Shown piece after piece: positions 51,061 through 58,770 of a stretch of DNA of 64,000 nucleotides. Source of the DNA: Clostridia bacterium (GTDB taxonomy: Bacteria > Bacillota > Clostridia > TANB77 > CAG-508); NCBI GenBank assembly GCA_900752335.1, contig CAADUZ010000016.1:7390-71389 (forward strand), written 5' to 3'. The first letter of the stretch is position 1. Every line of letters begins with the position of its first letter. A program made the translations under genes and the position numbers. The notes under the pieces were generated by a model. That model saw nothing but the letters and a program-made list of their open reading frames with translations. It was not told where the DNA came from and searched no databases.

Positions 51061-51258
51061 AAAAAATTGCCGATAATGTTACAAGAATATGAACCTTTAA
51101 ATATTGCTTGTCCTGCATATGGTAGTTTTAATTAAAATACTTTCGCTTCGTCCCGACGGAGCTCCCTGCTCCGCTCAAGTTATTTTAATTAAAACTACCA
51201 GCACGGACTTTAAATTTAGTTATAGTTCATATTCTTGTAACATTATTGGCAATTTTTT
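51061..51258. repeat. 198-bp nested inverted-repeat element with GC-rich core
   Basis: Outer arms 51061-51094 and 51225-51258 pair over 34 bp (one G-T); inner arms GGTAGTTTTAATTAAAATA (51121-51139) and its exact complement (51181-51199) pair over 19 bp. The 41-base core (51140-51180) is much richer in GC than the region and holds its own CGGAGC/GCTCCG hairpin. Both outer ends carry AAAAAA/TTTTTT, so in RNA it would act as a terminator on either strand; on the minus strand it separates xre from the pflB promoter. It may also be a small mobile element. It accounts for most of the pflB-xre gap. Confidence 0.8.
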
Positions 51259-51277
51259 TATAAATATTCCTATATAA

Positions 51278-51601
51278 TTAATCTTCATTAATAACTTTTG
51301 CAATTTTATAAATTAATTTTTGTTTTTCAGGTGTTGTATTTTTCAATATATTATCAAATTCTGAAGATAGATAGGTATTAGAATTATTAGAAGAACCATT
51401 AAGAATACTTCCTTCGGTAATTCCTAAAATATCACAAATTTGACTTAATCTTTTTAAACTAATATGAGAGCTTCCTCTTTCTATTCTACTTAAGAATGCT
51501 ATGGAAACGTCTAGTTTTTCTGCTAATTTTTCCTGTGTTAAGTTACTATCTATTCTAGCTTTTTTTAATCTTTCTCCAATTATAGTATAATCCAATGCCA
51601 T
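51278..51601 (-). CDS. XRE-family HTH transcriptional regulator
   Basis: 107 residues. N-terminal Cro/C1 HTH: IGERLKKARIDSNLTQEKLA, EKLDVSIAFLSRIERGSSHI, LSQICDILGITEGSIL. The C-terminal 35 residues are a short helical tail. AGGAGGTGA lies before its ATG. Transcribed away from birA; a pair of inverted TAGCATGTATA boxes in the shared gap are candidate operators. The target genes are unknown; pflB downstream is possible. Confidence 0.9.
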   Translation of the reverse strand: MALDYTIIGERLKKARIDSNLTQEKLAEKLDVSIAFLSRIERGSSHISLKRLSQICDILGITEGSILNGSSNNSNTYLSSEFDNILKNTTPEKQKLIYKIAKVINED

Positions 51602-51636
51602 TTATATATCACCTCTTCCTAAATCTGAAATGAATA

Positions 51637-51690
51637 TAGCATGTATACGAATTAATTTACAGAAACATAGAGGTAAAGATATACATGCTA
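51637..51690. promoter_or_regulatory. Inverted 11-bp boxes in the xre-birA gap
   Basis: TAGCATGTATA (51637-51647) and TATACATGCTA (51680-51690) are exact reverse complements, 43 bp apart (about four helical turns), as expected for two operator sites of a dimeric regulator. Confidence 0.55.
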
Positions 51691-51736
51691 GCGTTATACT
51701 ATTAGTATGTGCATCTAATTTAATAATATGTATAAA

Positions 51737-51765
51737 TAGACAAAATAAAATGTAAATGATATACT
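51737..51765 (+). promoter_or_regulatory. birA promoter
   Basis: TAGACA (51737-51742), 17-base spacer, TATACT (51760-51765), only 16 bases before ATG 51782. Confidence 0.5.
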
Positions 51766-51781
51766 AAAAAGGGTGAAAAGC

Positions 51782-52372
51782 ATGATAGATATTGAAAATA
51801 TAAAGAAAGATATGAAAACAAAAGTTATTGGTAAAAATATATTGTTTTTTGATGAAGTGAATTCAACACAAGTCAAGGCAAAAGAGTTTGCAGAAGGAAA
51901 AGCAGAAAATGGCACAATAGTTATAACAGAAAATCAAACTAATGGAATAGGAACTCATGGAAGAAATTGGTATTCTGAAAAAGGAAAAAATATAACTTTA
52001 ACTATGATATTGTATCCTAAATGTACAATTAAAGAATTAGATGGTTTGACTAAAGAAATATCAGAATGTATGATACAAGCCATATGGAATATATGCAATA
52101 TACAAGCAAATATGAAAGAGCCAAATGATATTATGCTAAATAATAAAAAAATCGGAGGAATATTAACACAAATAATTTCTAATGGAGAAAACATTAGATA
52201 TTTATTAATAGGAATAGGAATTGACGTTAATGGTATAGATTTCCCAAAAGAGTTAGAAGAAATTGCTACTTCACTAAAAAAAGAAAATAAAAAAGAATAT
52301 TCCAGAGAAAATATTATTTTAGAATTTTGTAAAATATTCGAAAAAAGTTGTATAGAAAAGAAAATCATATAA
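51782..52372 (+). CDS. birA: Biotin-protein ligase, catalytic domain only
   Basis: 196 residues lacking the N-terminal HTH of bifunctional BirA, so it is a ligase and not a repressor. Motifs: FFDEVNSTQVKAKEFAEGKA, biotin loop TNGIGTHGRNWYSEKGKNIT (in place of GRGRxGRxW), KEPNDIMLNNKKIGGIL, GIGIDVNG. It forms biotinyl-AMP and biotinylates carboxylase subunits. ATG 51782 is 8 bases after AAAAGGG. The loop GIGTHGRNW departs from the consensus, as seen in some clostridial ligases. It is slightly shorter than usual at the C-terminus. Confidence 0.88.
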   Translation: MIDIENIKKDMKTKVIGKNILFFDEVNSTQVKAKEFAEGKAENGTIVITENQTNGIGTHGRNWYSEKGKNITLTMILYPKCTIKELDGLTKEISECMIQAIWNICNIQANMKEPNDIMLNNKKIGGILTQIISNGENIRYLLIGIGIDVNGIDFPKELEEIATSLKKENKKEYSRENIILEFCKIFEKSCIEKKII

Positions 52373-52421
52373 ATATGACGAAATTTGCACAATAATGCTA
52401 ATTTTTGTCGAAATTTTTTGC

Positions 52422-52450
52422 TTGAAACTATTACTCTTATGTGGTACAAT
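52422..52450 (+). promoter_or_regulatory. Promoter of the heptad-repeat protein gene
   Basis: TTGAAA (52422-52427), 17-base spacer, TACAAT (52445-52450). Confidence 0.65.
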
Positions 52451-52483
52451 TTTACCTATACAAAACAGAAGGAGGTGAAGAAT

Positions 52484-52933
52484 ATGGAAGAAAAAATAAT
52501 TGAAATTATGCAAAAGAATTTTAATATTATGAACGAAAAATTCCAAGAGATGAATCAAAGATTTGAAGAAATAAATGAAAGATTCGAAGAAGTAAATGAA
52601 AGATTTGAAGAAGTAAATCAAAGATTCGACAAAATGGATAGTAAGTTTGAGAGCAAAATAGATACATTAGATAAGAAAATAGATGCATTAGATAAGAAAT
52701 TTGACTTCAAATTTGAATTTATTCAGAAAGAATTAAAACAAATCAAAGAGAAACTTGTTGAACATGACAAAAAATTTGAGGACTATGGAATGAATAAAAT
52801 TCCTGCATTATTTGAAGGGTATCAAACAAATTATGAGCTATGTAAAAAACTTCAGGAAAAGACAGATAAAATGCAAGAACAAGTTAATATTAATTCATTA
52901 AAAATTTCTATCTTGGAAGATAAGATAAGTTAA
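52484..52933 (+). CDS. Heptad-repeat coiled-coil protein
   Basis: 149 residues, almost wholly coiled coil. Near-identical 7-residue units (QRFEEIN, ERFEEVN, ERFEEVN, QRFDKMD) at about 25-52 are encoded by tandem 21-bp repeats (about 52556-52640), then TLDKKIDALDKKFDFKF. No membrane segment or signal. ATG 52484 follows GGAGGTG by 6 bases. Similar short coiled-coil proteins are widespread in Firmicutes without known function. Repeat number could vary between strains. Confidence 0.75.
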   Translation: MEEKIIEIMQKNFNIMNEKFQEMNQRFEEINERFEEVNERFEEVNQRFDKMDSKFESKIDTLDKKIDALDKKFDFKFEFIQKELKQIKEKLVEHDKKFEDYGMNKIPALFEGYQTNYELCKKLQEKTDKMQEQVNINSLKISILEDKIS

Positions 52934-52961
52934 TTTGTCTTTCATAAAATTAAAATAACTA

Positions 52962-53029
52962 AAACTAAAATGGAGTTTATGTATGTAATCTAAATAAATA
53001 GATTATATTCACAAACTCCATTTTAGTTT
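52962..53029. terminator. Bidirectional terminator between coiled-coil gene and rubrerythrin
   Basis: 17-bp perfect stem AAACTAAAATGGAGTTT (52962-52978) / AAACTCCATTTTAGTTT (53013-53029) with a 34-base loop. Confidence 0.8.
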
Positions 53030-53046
53030 AATTTTCTAAAAAACAA

Positions 53047-53580
53047 TTAATAATTTTCAGCGTTTACTTCAAAATAGCTTTGAGCATGTTTACATACTGG
53101 GCAAATTGTAGGTGCTTCTAATCCAACATGGATATGTCCGCAGTTTCTACATTTCCAAACAACAATGCTTCCTTTTTTGAATACTTCGCCTTCTTTAACA
53201 TTTTCTAATAATTTTTTGTATCTTTCTTCATGATGCTTTTCAACTTCTGCAATACCTCTAAAAGTTGCAGCTATCTCTAAAAATCCTTCTTCTTCAGCTT
53301 CTTTTGCGAATTTTGGATACATATCAGACCATTCGTAGTTTTCACCAGCTGCAGCATCTGCTAAATTTGATTTTGTATCTCCAATTCCATTTAAATATTT
53401 AAAATGTAACTTAGCATGTTCTTTTTCATTTTCAGCAGTTTCTAAAAATATAGCTGCAATTTGCTCATATCCTTCTTTTTTTGCAACACTTGCAAAATAT
53501 GTATATTTATTTCTTGCTTCTGATTCTCCAGAAAAAGCAGCTCTTAAATTAGCTTCTGTTTTTGATCCTTTTAATTCCAT
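53047..53580 (-). CDS. rbr: Rubrerythrin
   Basis: 177 residues: N-terminal ferritin-like diiron domain (GESEARNKYTYFASVAKKEG, ETAENEKEHAKLHF, AEVEKHHEERYKKL) and C-terminal rubredoxin-like Fe site (CRNCGHIHVG...CPVC). Reduces hydrogen peroxide in anaerobes, taking electrons from NADH through a reductase. AGGAGG precedes its ATG. Monocistronic. Confidence 0.96.
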   Translation of the reverse strand: MELKGSKTEANLRAAFSGESEARNKYTYFASVAKKEGYEQIAAIFLETAENEKEHAKLHFKYLNGIGDTKSNLADAAAGENYEWSDMYPKFAKEAEEEGFLEIAATFRGIAEVEKHHEERYKKLLENVKEGEVFKKGSIVVWKCRNCGHIHVGLEAPTICPVCKHAQSYFEVNAENY

Positions 53581-53720
53581 AAATAATACCTCCTAAAATC
53601 TATTTAATACAGCTAATATAATATTATATAAAGTAAAAAAAGTCAAGGTATCAAATGGACATTAGCAATTACATAATTAGTCACATATAATAAAGTATAC
53701 AAAATAATCAGGAGGAAAAT

Positions 53721-55829
53721 ATGAAACTTGCAAAAATAGATAAAAAGCAGAAAAAAGATAATAGTTTTACAATAGCTTTGGCAGGAAACCCTAATGTGGG
53801 AAAATCAACAGTATTTAATAACCTCACAGGAATGAAACAGCATACAGGAAACTGGCCTGGGAAAACGGTAGTAGTAGCAAAAGGAAAATATAACTATTTA
53901 GGAAAAGAATACACTTTAGTAGACACACCAGGTACATATTCAATAATGTCGAATTCAGAAGAAGAAGAAATCGCAAGAAATTATATTTGTTTTGGAAATC
54001 CAGACGTTACAGTAATTGTTTTAGATGCTACTTCTCTGGAGAAAAACTTAAATTTAGCATATCAGATAATGGAAATAACAGATAAAGTAATATTGTGCGT
54101 TAATCTACTAGACGAAGCGAAGAAAAAGGGAATAGTAATAAAATTAAAAGAATTAGAAAAAAGATTAGGAGTGCCAGTAGTAGGCGTAATAGCAAGGAAA
54201 AAGAAAACTCTTACAAAATTAATGGATACTATTAAAAAAGTATGTGAAAAAGAAATTATGCCTAAACCAAATAAAATAAAGTATAAACAATACATTGAAG
54301 AATATGTGGAAAATGCAAGAGAAAAAATGGATAAAATGCTAGAAGAGAGCAAGCAAGATATAAACTTAAGTAGATGGATAACTTTAAAAATACTGGATGG
54401 AGATAAGCAGATATTAAAAACTATAGAGAAAAATTTGAATATTAATTTAATAAATAATACGGAATTAATAGAAGAAGCAGAAAATGTTTTAGGGTTTTAT
54501 GGTATAAAACAAGAAGAAGTAAAAAATGATATGATATCAAATATTATATTTATGTCTGAAAATGTATATAAAGACGTGGTAAATATTGAAAAGAAAAATA
54601 TTCAAAAAAGAAAGGTAGATAAAATTATTACTTCCAAAATATTTGGAATCCCTATAATGCTAGGATTTCTAGGGATAATTTTATGGATTACAATAAAAGG
54701 GGCAAATTATCCATCAGAATGGCTATTTAAAATATTTAATAATTTACAAGAAATATTGACAAATTTATTTGAAAGCATTAATGCACCAGAATGGGTAACA
54801 GGTATAATAATAGATGGTGTATATAGAACTCTTACATGGATTATAGCTGTTATGCTACCACCGATGGCCATATTTTTTCCTTTATTTACACTTTTAGAAG
54901 ATTTAGGATTTTTGCCACGAATTGCATTTAATTTAGATAAATTTTTTAAAAAAGCAGGAAGTTCTGGCAAGCAAGCATTAACAATGTGCATGGGATTTGG
55001 TTGTAATAGCTGTGGTGTAACAGGAACCAGAATAATTGATTCACCAAGAGAAAAATTAATATCTATACTTACAAATGCATTTGTTCCATGTAATGGTAGA
55101 TTTCCATTTTTAATAACAGTTTCAAGTATATTTATTGGAGGAATGGTTTTTAATAAATATTCATCCATACTTTCAACGCTAGCAGTTCTAGCTATAATTT
55201 TGCTCGGGATTTTTATGACAATAATAATATCAAAATTTTTAAGTAAAACAATATTAAAAGGAGAGAGTAGTTCTTTTGTACTAGAACTTCCGCCATATAG
55301 AAAACCACAAATAGGTCAAATTCTGGTTAGGTCAATTTTAGATAGAACTATATTTGTACTAGGAAGAGCAATAGCTGTAGCAGCTCCAGCTGGACTTGTA
55401 ATATGGCTTTTTGCAAATATACAAATAGGCGAAATTAGCATATTAACATATATTGCAAATTTTCTTAATCCATTTGCTAGACTCATGGGATTGGACGGAT
55501 ATATTTTAGCAGCTTTTATATTAGGAATACCTGCAAATGAAATAGTTTTACCAATAATACTAATGGGATATATGGGAAGCGGAACATTAGTAAATTTAGA
55601 AAGTACAGCAGAAATAGGTAGAATATTAATTCAAAACGGTTGGACACTTATCACAGCAATAAATGTAATGATATTTACCCTTTTACATTTTCCGTGTACA
55701 ACAACATTACTCACAATAAAAAAAGAAGCTGGCAATATTAAGTGGAGCATAGTAGCATTCTTATTACCAACGATATGTGGAATTGTTTTGCGTATGCTAA
55801 CAAATTTTGTATGGAATTTAGTTATATAG
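53721..55829 (+). CDS. feoB: Ferrous iron transporter FeoB
   Basis: 702 residues: N-terminal G protein (GNPNVGKSTVFNNLTG at 22-37, NWPGKTV, DTPGTYS, NLLDEAKKKG), helical GDI-like region (about 185-290), then about eight membrane segments with Gate motifs FGCNSCGVTGTRI and FVPCNGRFPFL. Imports Fe(II). AGGAGG precedes ATG 53721. FeoA is not adjacent: its gene is 1.2 kb downstream on the opposite strand. Confidence 0.96.
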   Translation: MKLAKIDKKQKKDNSFTIALAGNPNVGKSTVFNNLTGMKQHTGNWPGKTVVVAKGKYNYLGKEYTLVDTPGTYSIMSNSEEEEIARNYICFGNPDVTVIVLDATSLEKNLNLAYQIMEITDKVILCVNLLDEAKKKGIVIKLKELEKRLGVPVVGVIARKKKTLTKLMDTIKKVCEKEIMPKPNKIKYKQYIEEYVENAREKMDKMLEESKQDINLSRWITLKILDGDKQILKTIEKNLNINLINNTELIEEAENVLGFYGIKQEEVKNDMISNIIFMSENVYKDVVNIEKKNIQKRKVDKIITSKIFGIPIMLGFLGIILWITIKGANYPSEWLFKIFNNLQEILTNLFESINAPEWVTGIIIDGVYRTLTWIIAVMLPPMAIFFPLFTLLEDLGFLPRIAFNLDKFFKKAGSSGKQALTMCMGFGCNSCGVTGTRIIDSPREKLISILTNAFVPCNGRFPFLITVSSIFIGGMVFNKYSSILSTLAVLAIILLGIFMTIIISKFLSKTILKGESSSFVLELPPYRKPQIGQILVRSILDRTIFVLGRAIAVAAPAGLVIWLFANIQIGEISILTYIANFLNPFARLMGLDGYILAAFILGIPANEIVLPIILMGYMGSGTLVNLESTAEIGRILIQNGWTLITAINVMIFTLLHFPCTTTLLTIKKEAGNIKWSIVAFLLPTICGIVLRMLTNFVWNLVI

Positions 55830-55847
55830 TGATATACGGAAATAAAG

Positions 55848-55882
55848 AAGACTTTAATATTTTTTATATTAAAGTCTTTTTA
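55848..55882. terminator. Terminator between feoB and tsaC
   Basis: 13-bp stem AAGACTTTAATAT (55848-55860) / ATATTAAAGTCTT (55866-55878) then TTT. Confidence 0.8.
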
Positions 55883-55890
55883 TAATAAAT

Positions 55891-56949
55891 TTATACTTCT
55901 ATATAATTGTACTCACAAGCTCTAATTAACCTGTTCATAATTGCAAGGCCCAAGCCTTCTTGCTTTACACCTTCAATTAAAACAATATCTGGATTAAATT
56001 TATCTACTTGTCTTAAAGTAGCAAAAATATTTTTCGCAATTTCTTCTAAATTATTTTTGCGTCCTATGTTAATGGTTAGCAGATTTTCTTTATGATATGT
56101 GGCAATATTTTCAGTAGTAGATAGTATTAATGGATTATTGTATTCATGTGAAAGTTTAAGTATTTTATCTACTAGTAAAGAATTATTTTCGCTATACACC
56201 AACACACATTTGCTATTTGGAGCATAATGCCTATATTTCATTCCGGGCGAAAGTACTTTTTCGTTAGAAGCAATTTTGGAAAAAATATGCTCGTCAATTT
56301 TAACAGTTCCAACTACATTCTTTATATCTTCTGGGGTAACTTTTCCAGGTCTTAAAATGGTAGGAACTTCGTTAATTACTCTTACAACTGTAGACTCTAA
56401 ACCAACTTCAGAAGAACCACCGTCAATAATACAGTCAACTTTATTGGATAATTCAGAAAATATATCAGAAATATTTGTGCCACTTGGTTTCCCCGAAACA
56501 TTTGCGCTAGGCGCTGCTATAGGAACACCAGAATAAGCAATCAATCTATTTGCAATTATATTACTTGGCATGCGAATACCAACCGTATCAAGCCCTGCAG
56601 TAACTGTATCTGGAACAATAGAAGTTCTATTTAAAATAATAGTAAAAGGGCCTGGCCAAAAAGCATCAATTAATTTGTACTCTACACTAGAAATATTTGT
56701 AGCAATTTTACTTAACATGTCCATATCGGAAATGTGCAAAATCAATGGATTATCAGAACTTCTGCCTTTAGCTAAATAAATTTTCTTTACAGCAGAAGCA
56801 TCTAATCCATTTGCACCTAAACCATATACAGTTTCTGTAGGAAATAGGACCAAACCGCCAGACTTAATAACATTTCCAGCAAATTTTAAATCCTCATTAT
56901 CAAAATTTTTATCATTTAGATTAACATTTTTTAAATCAATGTATTTCAT
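55891..56949 (-). CDS. tsaC: L-threonylcarbamoyladenylate synthase (Sua5/YwlC type)
   Basis: Makes threonylcarbamoyl-AMP for the t6A37 modification of ANN-decoding tRNAs. 352 residues: YrdC domain (about 20-210; GGLVLFPTETVYGLGANG, KGRSSDNPLILHI, RMPSNIIANRLI, APSANVSGKPSGT) plus the C-terminal Sua5 domain (about 240-352; SPGMKYRHYAPNSKC). The two-domain form is typical of Firmicutes. It follows feoA by 53 bases on the same strand. Confidence 0.94.
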   Translation of the reverse strand: MKYIDLKNVNLNDKNFDNEDLKFAGNVIKSGGLVLFPTETVYGLGANGLDASAVKKIYLAKGRSSDNPLILHISDMDMLSKIATNISSVEYKLIDAFWPGPFTIILNRTSIVPDTVTAGLDTVGIRMPSNIIANRLIAYSGVPIAAPSANVSGKPSGTNISDIFSELSNKVDCIIDGGSSEVGLESTVVRVINEVPTILRPGKVTPEDIKNVVGTVKIDEHIFSKIASNEKVLSPGMKYRHYAPNSKCVLVYSENNSLLVDKILKLSHEYNNPLILSTTENIATYHKENLLTINIGRKNNLEEIAKNIFATLRQVDKFNPDIVLIEGVKQEGLGLAIMNRLIRACEYNYIEV

Positions 56950-57002
56950 TTTTTTGCCTTCTTTGCATATAAATTAACATTAATATTATACAACAAAAAA
57001 GG

Positions 57003-57236
57003 CTATTTAGCAAATACAATAATCTTATCCGCATCTTCTTTTCTAATGGCTAAAATTATATTTCTAACCTCATAAGCAACTGGATCGCCAGCTATACTTT
57101 CTAATATGGGCGTGATATCTGTATTAGGAATTAAACCTAAATCCAATAGACGCCTTTTTACACTAGCCTTGCAATTAATCTCTTTTATAATTCCAGTTTG
57201 ATTAAGCCTTAATTTAGTAAGTGGCATAGAACTCAT
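57003..57236 (-). CDS. feoA: Ferrous iron transport protein FeoA
   Basis: 77-residue SH3-like protein: LRLNQTGIIKEINCKASVKR, RLLDLGLIPNTDITPILESI, GDPVAYEVRNIILAIRKEDA match FeoA. It assists FeoB, probably by binding it in the cytoplasm. AGGAG lies 8 bases before ATG 57236. It precedes tsaC, not feoB. Confidence 0.9.
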   Translation of the reverse strand: MSSMPLTKLRLNQTGIIKEINCKASVKRRLLDLGLIPNTDITPILESIAGDPVAYEVRNIILAIRKEDADKIIVFAK

Positions 57237-57296
57237 ACTATCAACTCCTATTCTTATATAATATGAGATAAGATTATGTAAAGTGAAAAAATCAAC

Positions 57297-57324
57297 TTGA
57301 CAAAAGTAAAAAGTATAATATAAT
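57297..57324 (+). promoter_or_regulatory. dut promoter
   Basis: TTGACA (57297-57302), 16-base spacer, TATAAT (57319-57324). Confidence 0.75.
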
Positions 57325-57366
57325 GTGCTTGAATTAATAAAATAATTAGGAGGGAATGATAGTTAA

Positions 57367-57822
57367 ATGGAAAGAGGATTTGAAGTAGCAAAAGGATGGG
57401 AAGATAAAGAAATAAATTTACCTATAAGGAAAACAAAGTATTCTGCAGGATATGACGTAGAAGCGGCAGAAGATACAATAGTTCCAAGTTTTAAAAAAGG
57501 AATGGCACCAACTCTTGTGAAAACAGGAATAAAAGCATATATGAAGGATGACGAAGTTTTAATGCTATATAATAGAAGTTCTAATCCAAAGAAAAAAGGA
57601 TTAATTTTGGCAAATAGTGTTGGTGTAGTTGATAAAGACTATTATGGAAATCCAGATAATGATGGTCATATAATGTTTGCCTTTTATAACATAAAAGACG
57701 AAGATACGGTTATAAAAAAAGGTGATGCAATAGGTCAAGCAATTTTTCAAAAGTATTTGATAACAGATGACGATAGTGCAGAGGGAGAACGAAAAGGAGG
57801 ATTTGGCTCGACTAGCAAGTAG
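57367..57822 (+). CDS. dut: dUTP diphosphatase (dUTPase)
   Basis: Cleaves dUTP to dUMP and PPi, keeping uracil out of DNA and feeding dTMP synthesis. 151 residues: motif 1 AGYDVEAAED, motif 2 NRSSNPKKKGL, motif 3 VGVVDKDYYGN with catalytic Asp, motif 5 ERKGGFGSTSK. Trimeric dUTPase family. AGGAGG is 12 bases before ATG 57367, but an in-frame stop directly precedes this ATG, fixing the start. Confidence 0.92.
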   Translation: MERGFEVAKGWEDKEINLPIRKTKYSAGYDVEAAEDTIVPSFKKGMAPTLVKTGIKAYMKDDEVLMLYNRSSNPKKKGLILANSVGVVDKDYYGNPDNDGHIMFAFYNIKDEDTVIKKGDAIGQAIFQKYLITDDDSAEGERKGGFGSTSK

Positions 57823-57875
57823 AAAAATACTAAAATCTAATTAAAAAAATATAAAAAAAATTTAAACTGATAAAA

Positions 57876-57901
57876 GCCTTCAAACACAAGAGCTTGAAGG
57901 C
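57876..57901. terminator. Hairpin after dut
   Basis: 8-bp stem GCCTTCAA / TTGAAGGC; the following T-run is poor (AAATCTTTC), so it is a weak terminator at best. Confidence 0.5.
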
Positions 57902-57932
57902 AAATCTTTCATGAAAGTAAATGGTAAAAGTT

Positions 57933-57961
57933 TTGACTTTTGCCATTTTTTGTAGTATAAT
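57933..57961 (+). promoter_or_regulatory. carD promoter
   Basis: TTGACT (57933-57938), 17-base spacer, TATAAT (57956-57961), leaving an 80-base leader. Confidence 0.75.
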
Positions 57962-58042
57962 AGAAATGTAGTTTGAAAGAGAGAAATAATCTTTTCATTA
58001 AACTTCATATATATAAAATTTACTTTTGAAAGGAGGACCTAA

Positions 58043-58621
58043 ATGTTTAATATAGGTGACAAAATAGTTTATCCAATGCATGGTGCAGGAACAATAGATG
58101 CAATAGAGGAAAAAAACATATTAGGAGAAAAACACAATTATTATATAATAAAAATGCCAGGAGAAGTAAAGGTAATGGTGCCAACAGATAAAGCAGAAGA
58201 AGTTGGTGTTAGAAATATAATAAATAAAGAAGAAGCAGCAAAAGTAATGTCTGTTTTAGGACAAAATGAAACAGAAATGTCTCAAAATTGGAACAAGAGA
58301 TATAGAGATAATATGGACAAAATGAAAAGCGGAGATGTATATGAAGTGGCAGACGTAGTTAGAAATTTAAGCTTTAAACAAAAAGAAAAAGGTCTATCTA
58401 CGGGAGAAAAAAAGATGCTAAACAATGCAAAGCAAATATTAGTTAGTGAACTAGTACTTGCAGAACATGCTTCACAAGAAGAAGTAGAAAAATTAGTAGA
58501 AAATAAAATAAATATTTCATTTGATGAATATAAATTACCACAAGAAAATATAGATATTAATCAAGACATAGTAAGTAAATTTATTCCATTTAATGGAACA
58601 GGAACTAGCGAAAATTTATAA
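58043..58621 (+). CDS. CarD/CdnL-family RNA polymerase-binding regulator
   Basis: 192 residues: N-terminal Tudor-like RNA polymerase interaction domain (FNIGDKIVYPMHGAGTIDAI, YYIIKMPGEVKVMVPTDKAE) and a helical C-terminal DNA-contacting domain (NWNKRYRDNMDKMKSGDVYE, LSTGEKKMLNNAKQILVSEL), as in CdnL proteins that stabilise open promoter complexes. The 35-residue tail is extra. AAAGGAGG precedes ATG 58043. It has its own promoter. Confidence 0.9.
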   Translation: MFNIGDKIVYPMHGAGTIDAIEEKNILGEKHNYYIIKMPGEVKVMVPTDKAEEVGVRNIINKEEAAKVMSVLGQNETEMSQNWNKRYRDNMDKMKSGDVYEVADVVRNLSFKQKEKGLSTGEKKMLNNAKQILVSELVLAEHASQEEVEKLVENKINISFDEYKLPQENIDINQDIVSKFIPFNGTGTSENL

Positions 58622-58639
58622 TTAATACAAAAGAAAGGT

Positions 58640-58662
58640 CGTATCTTACAAGATACGGCTTT
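58640..58662 (+). terminator. Terminator after carD
   Basis: Stem CGTATCTT (58640-58647) / AAGATACG (58650-58657) with GGC extension, then TTTATTG. Confidence 0.65.
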
Positions 58663-58770
58663 ATTGTGTACTTTATTAAAACTCAAAAGGTAAAAACTGT
58701 AAACCCATAAGAAGGAATTGAAGACTTTATGTCGAATAAAATAAATATATGATAGAAAGGTTAGAAAAAA

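Noticed and set aside
52550..52650. CRISPR array
   Set aside because: The 21-bp units are contiguous, without spacers, and encode in-frame heptads of a coiled coil.
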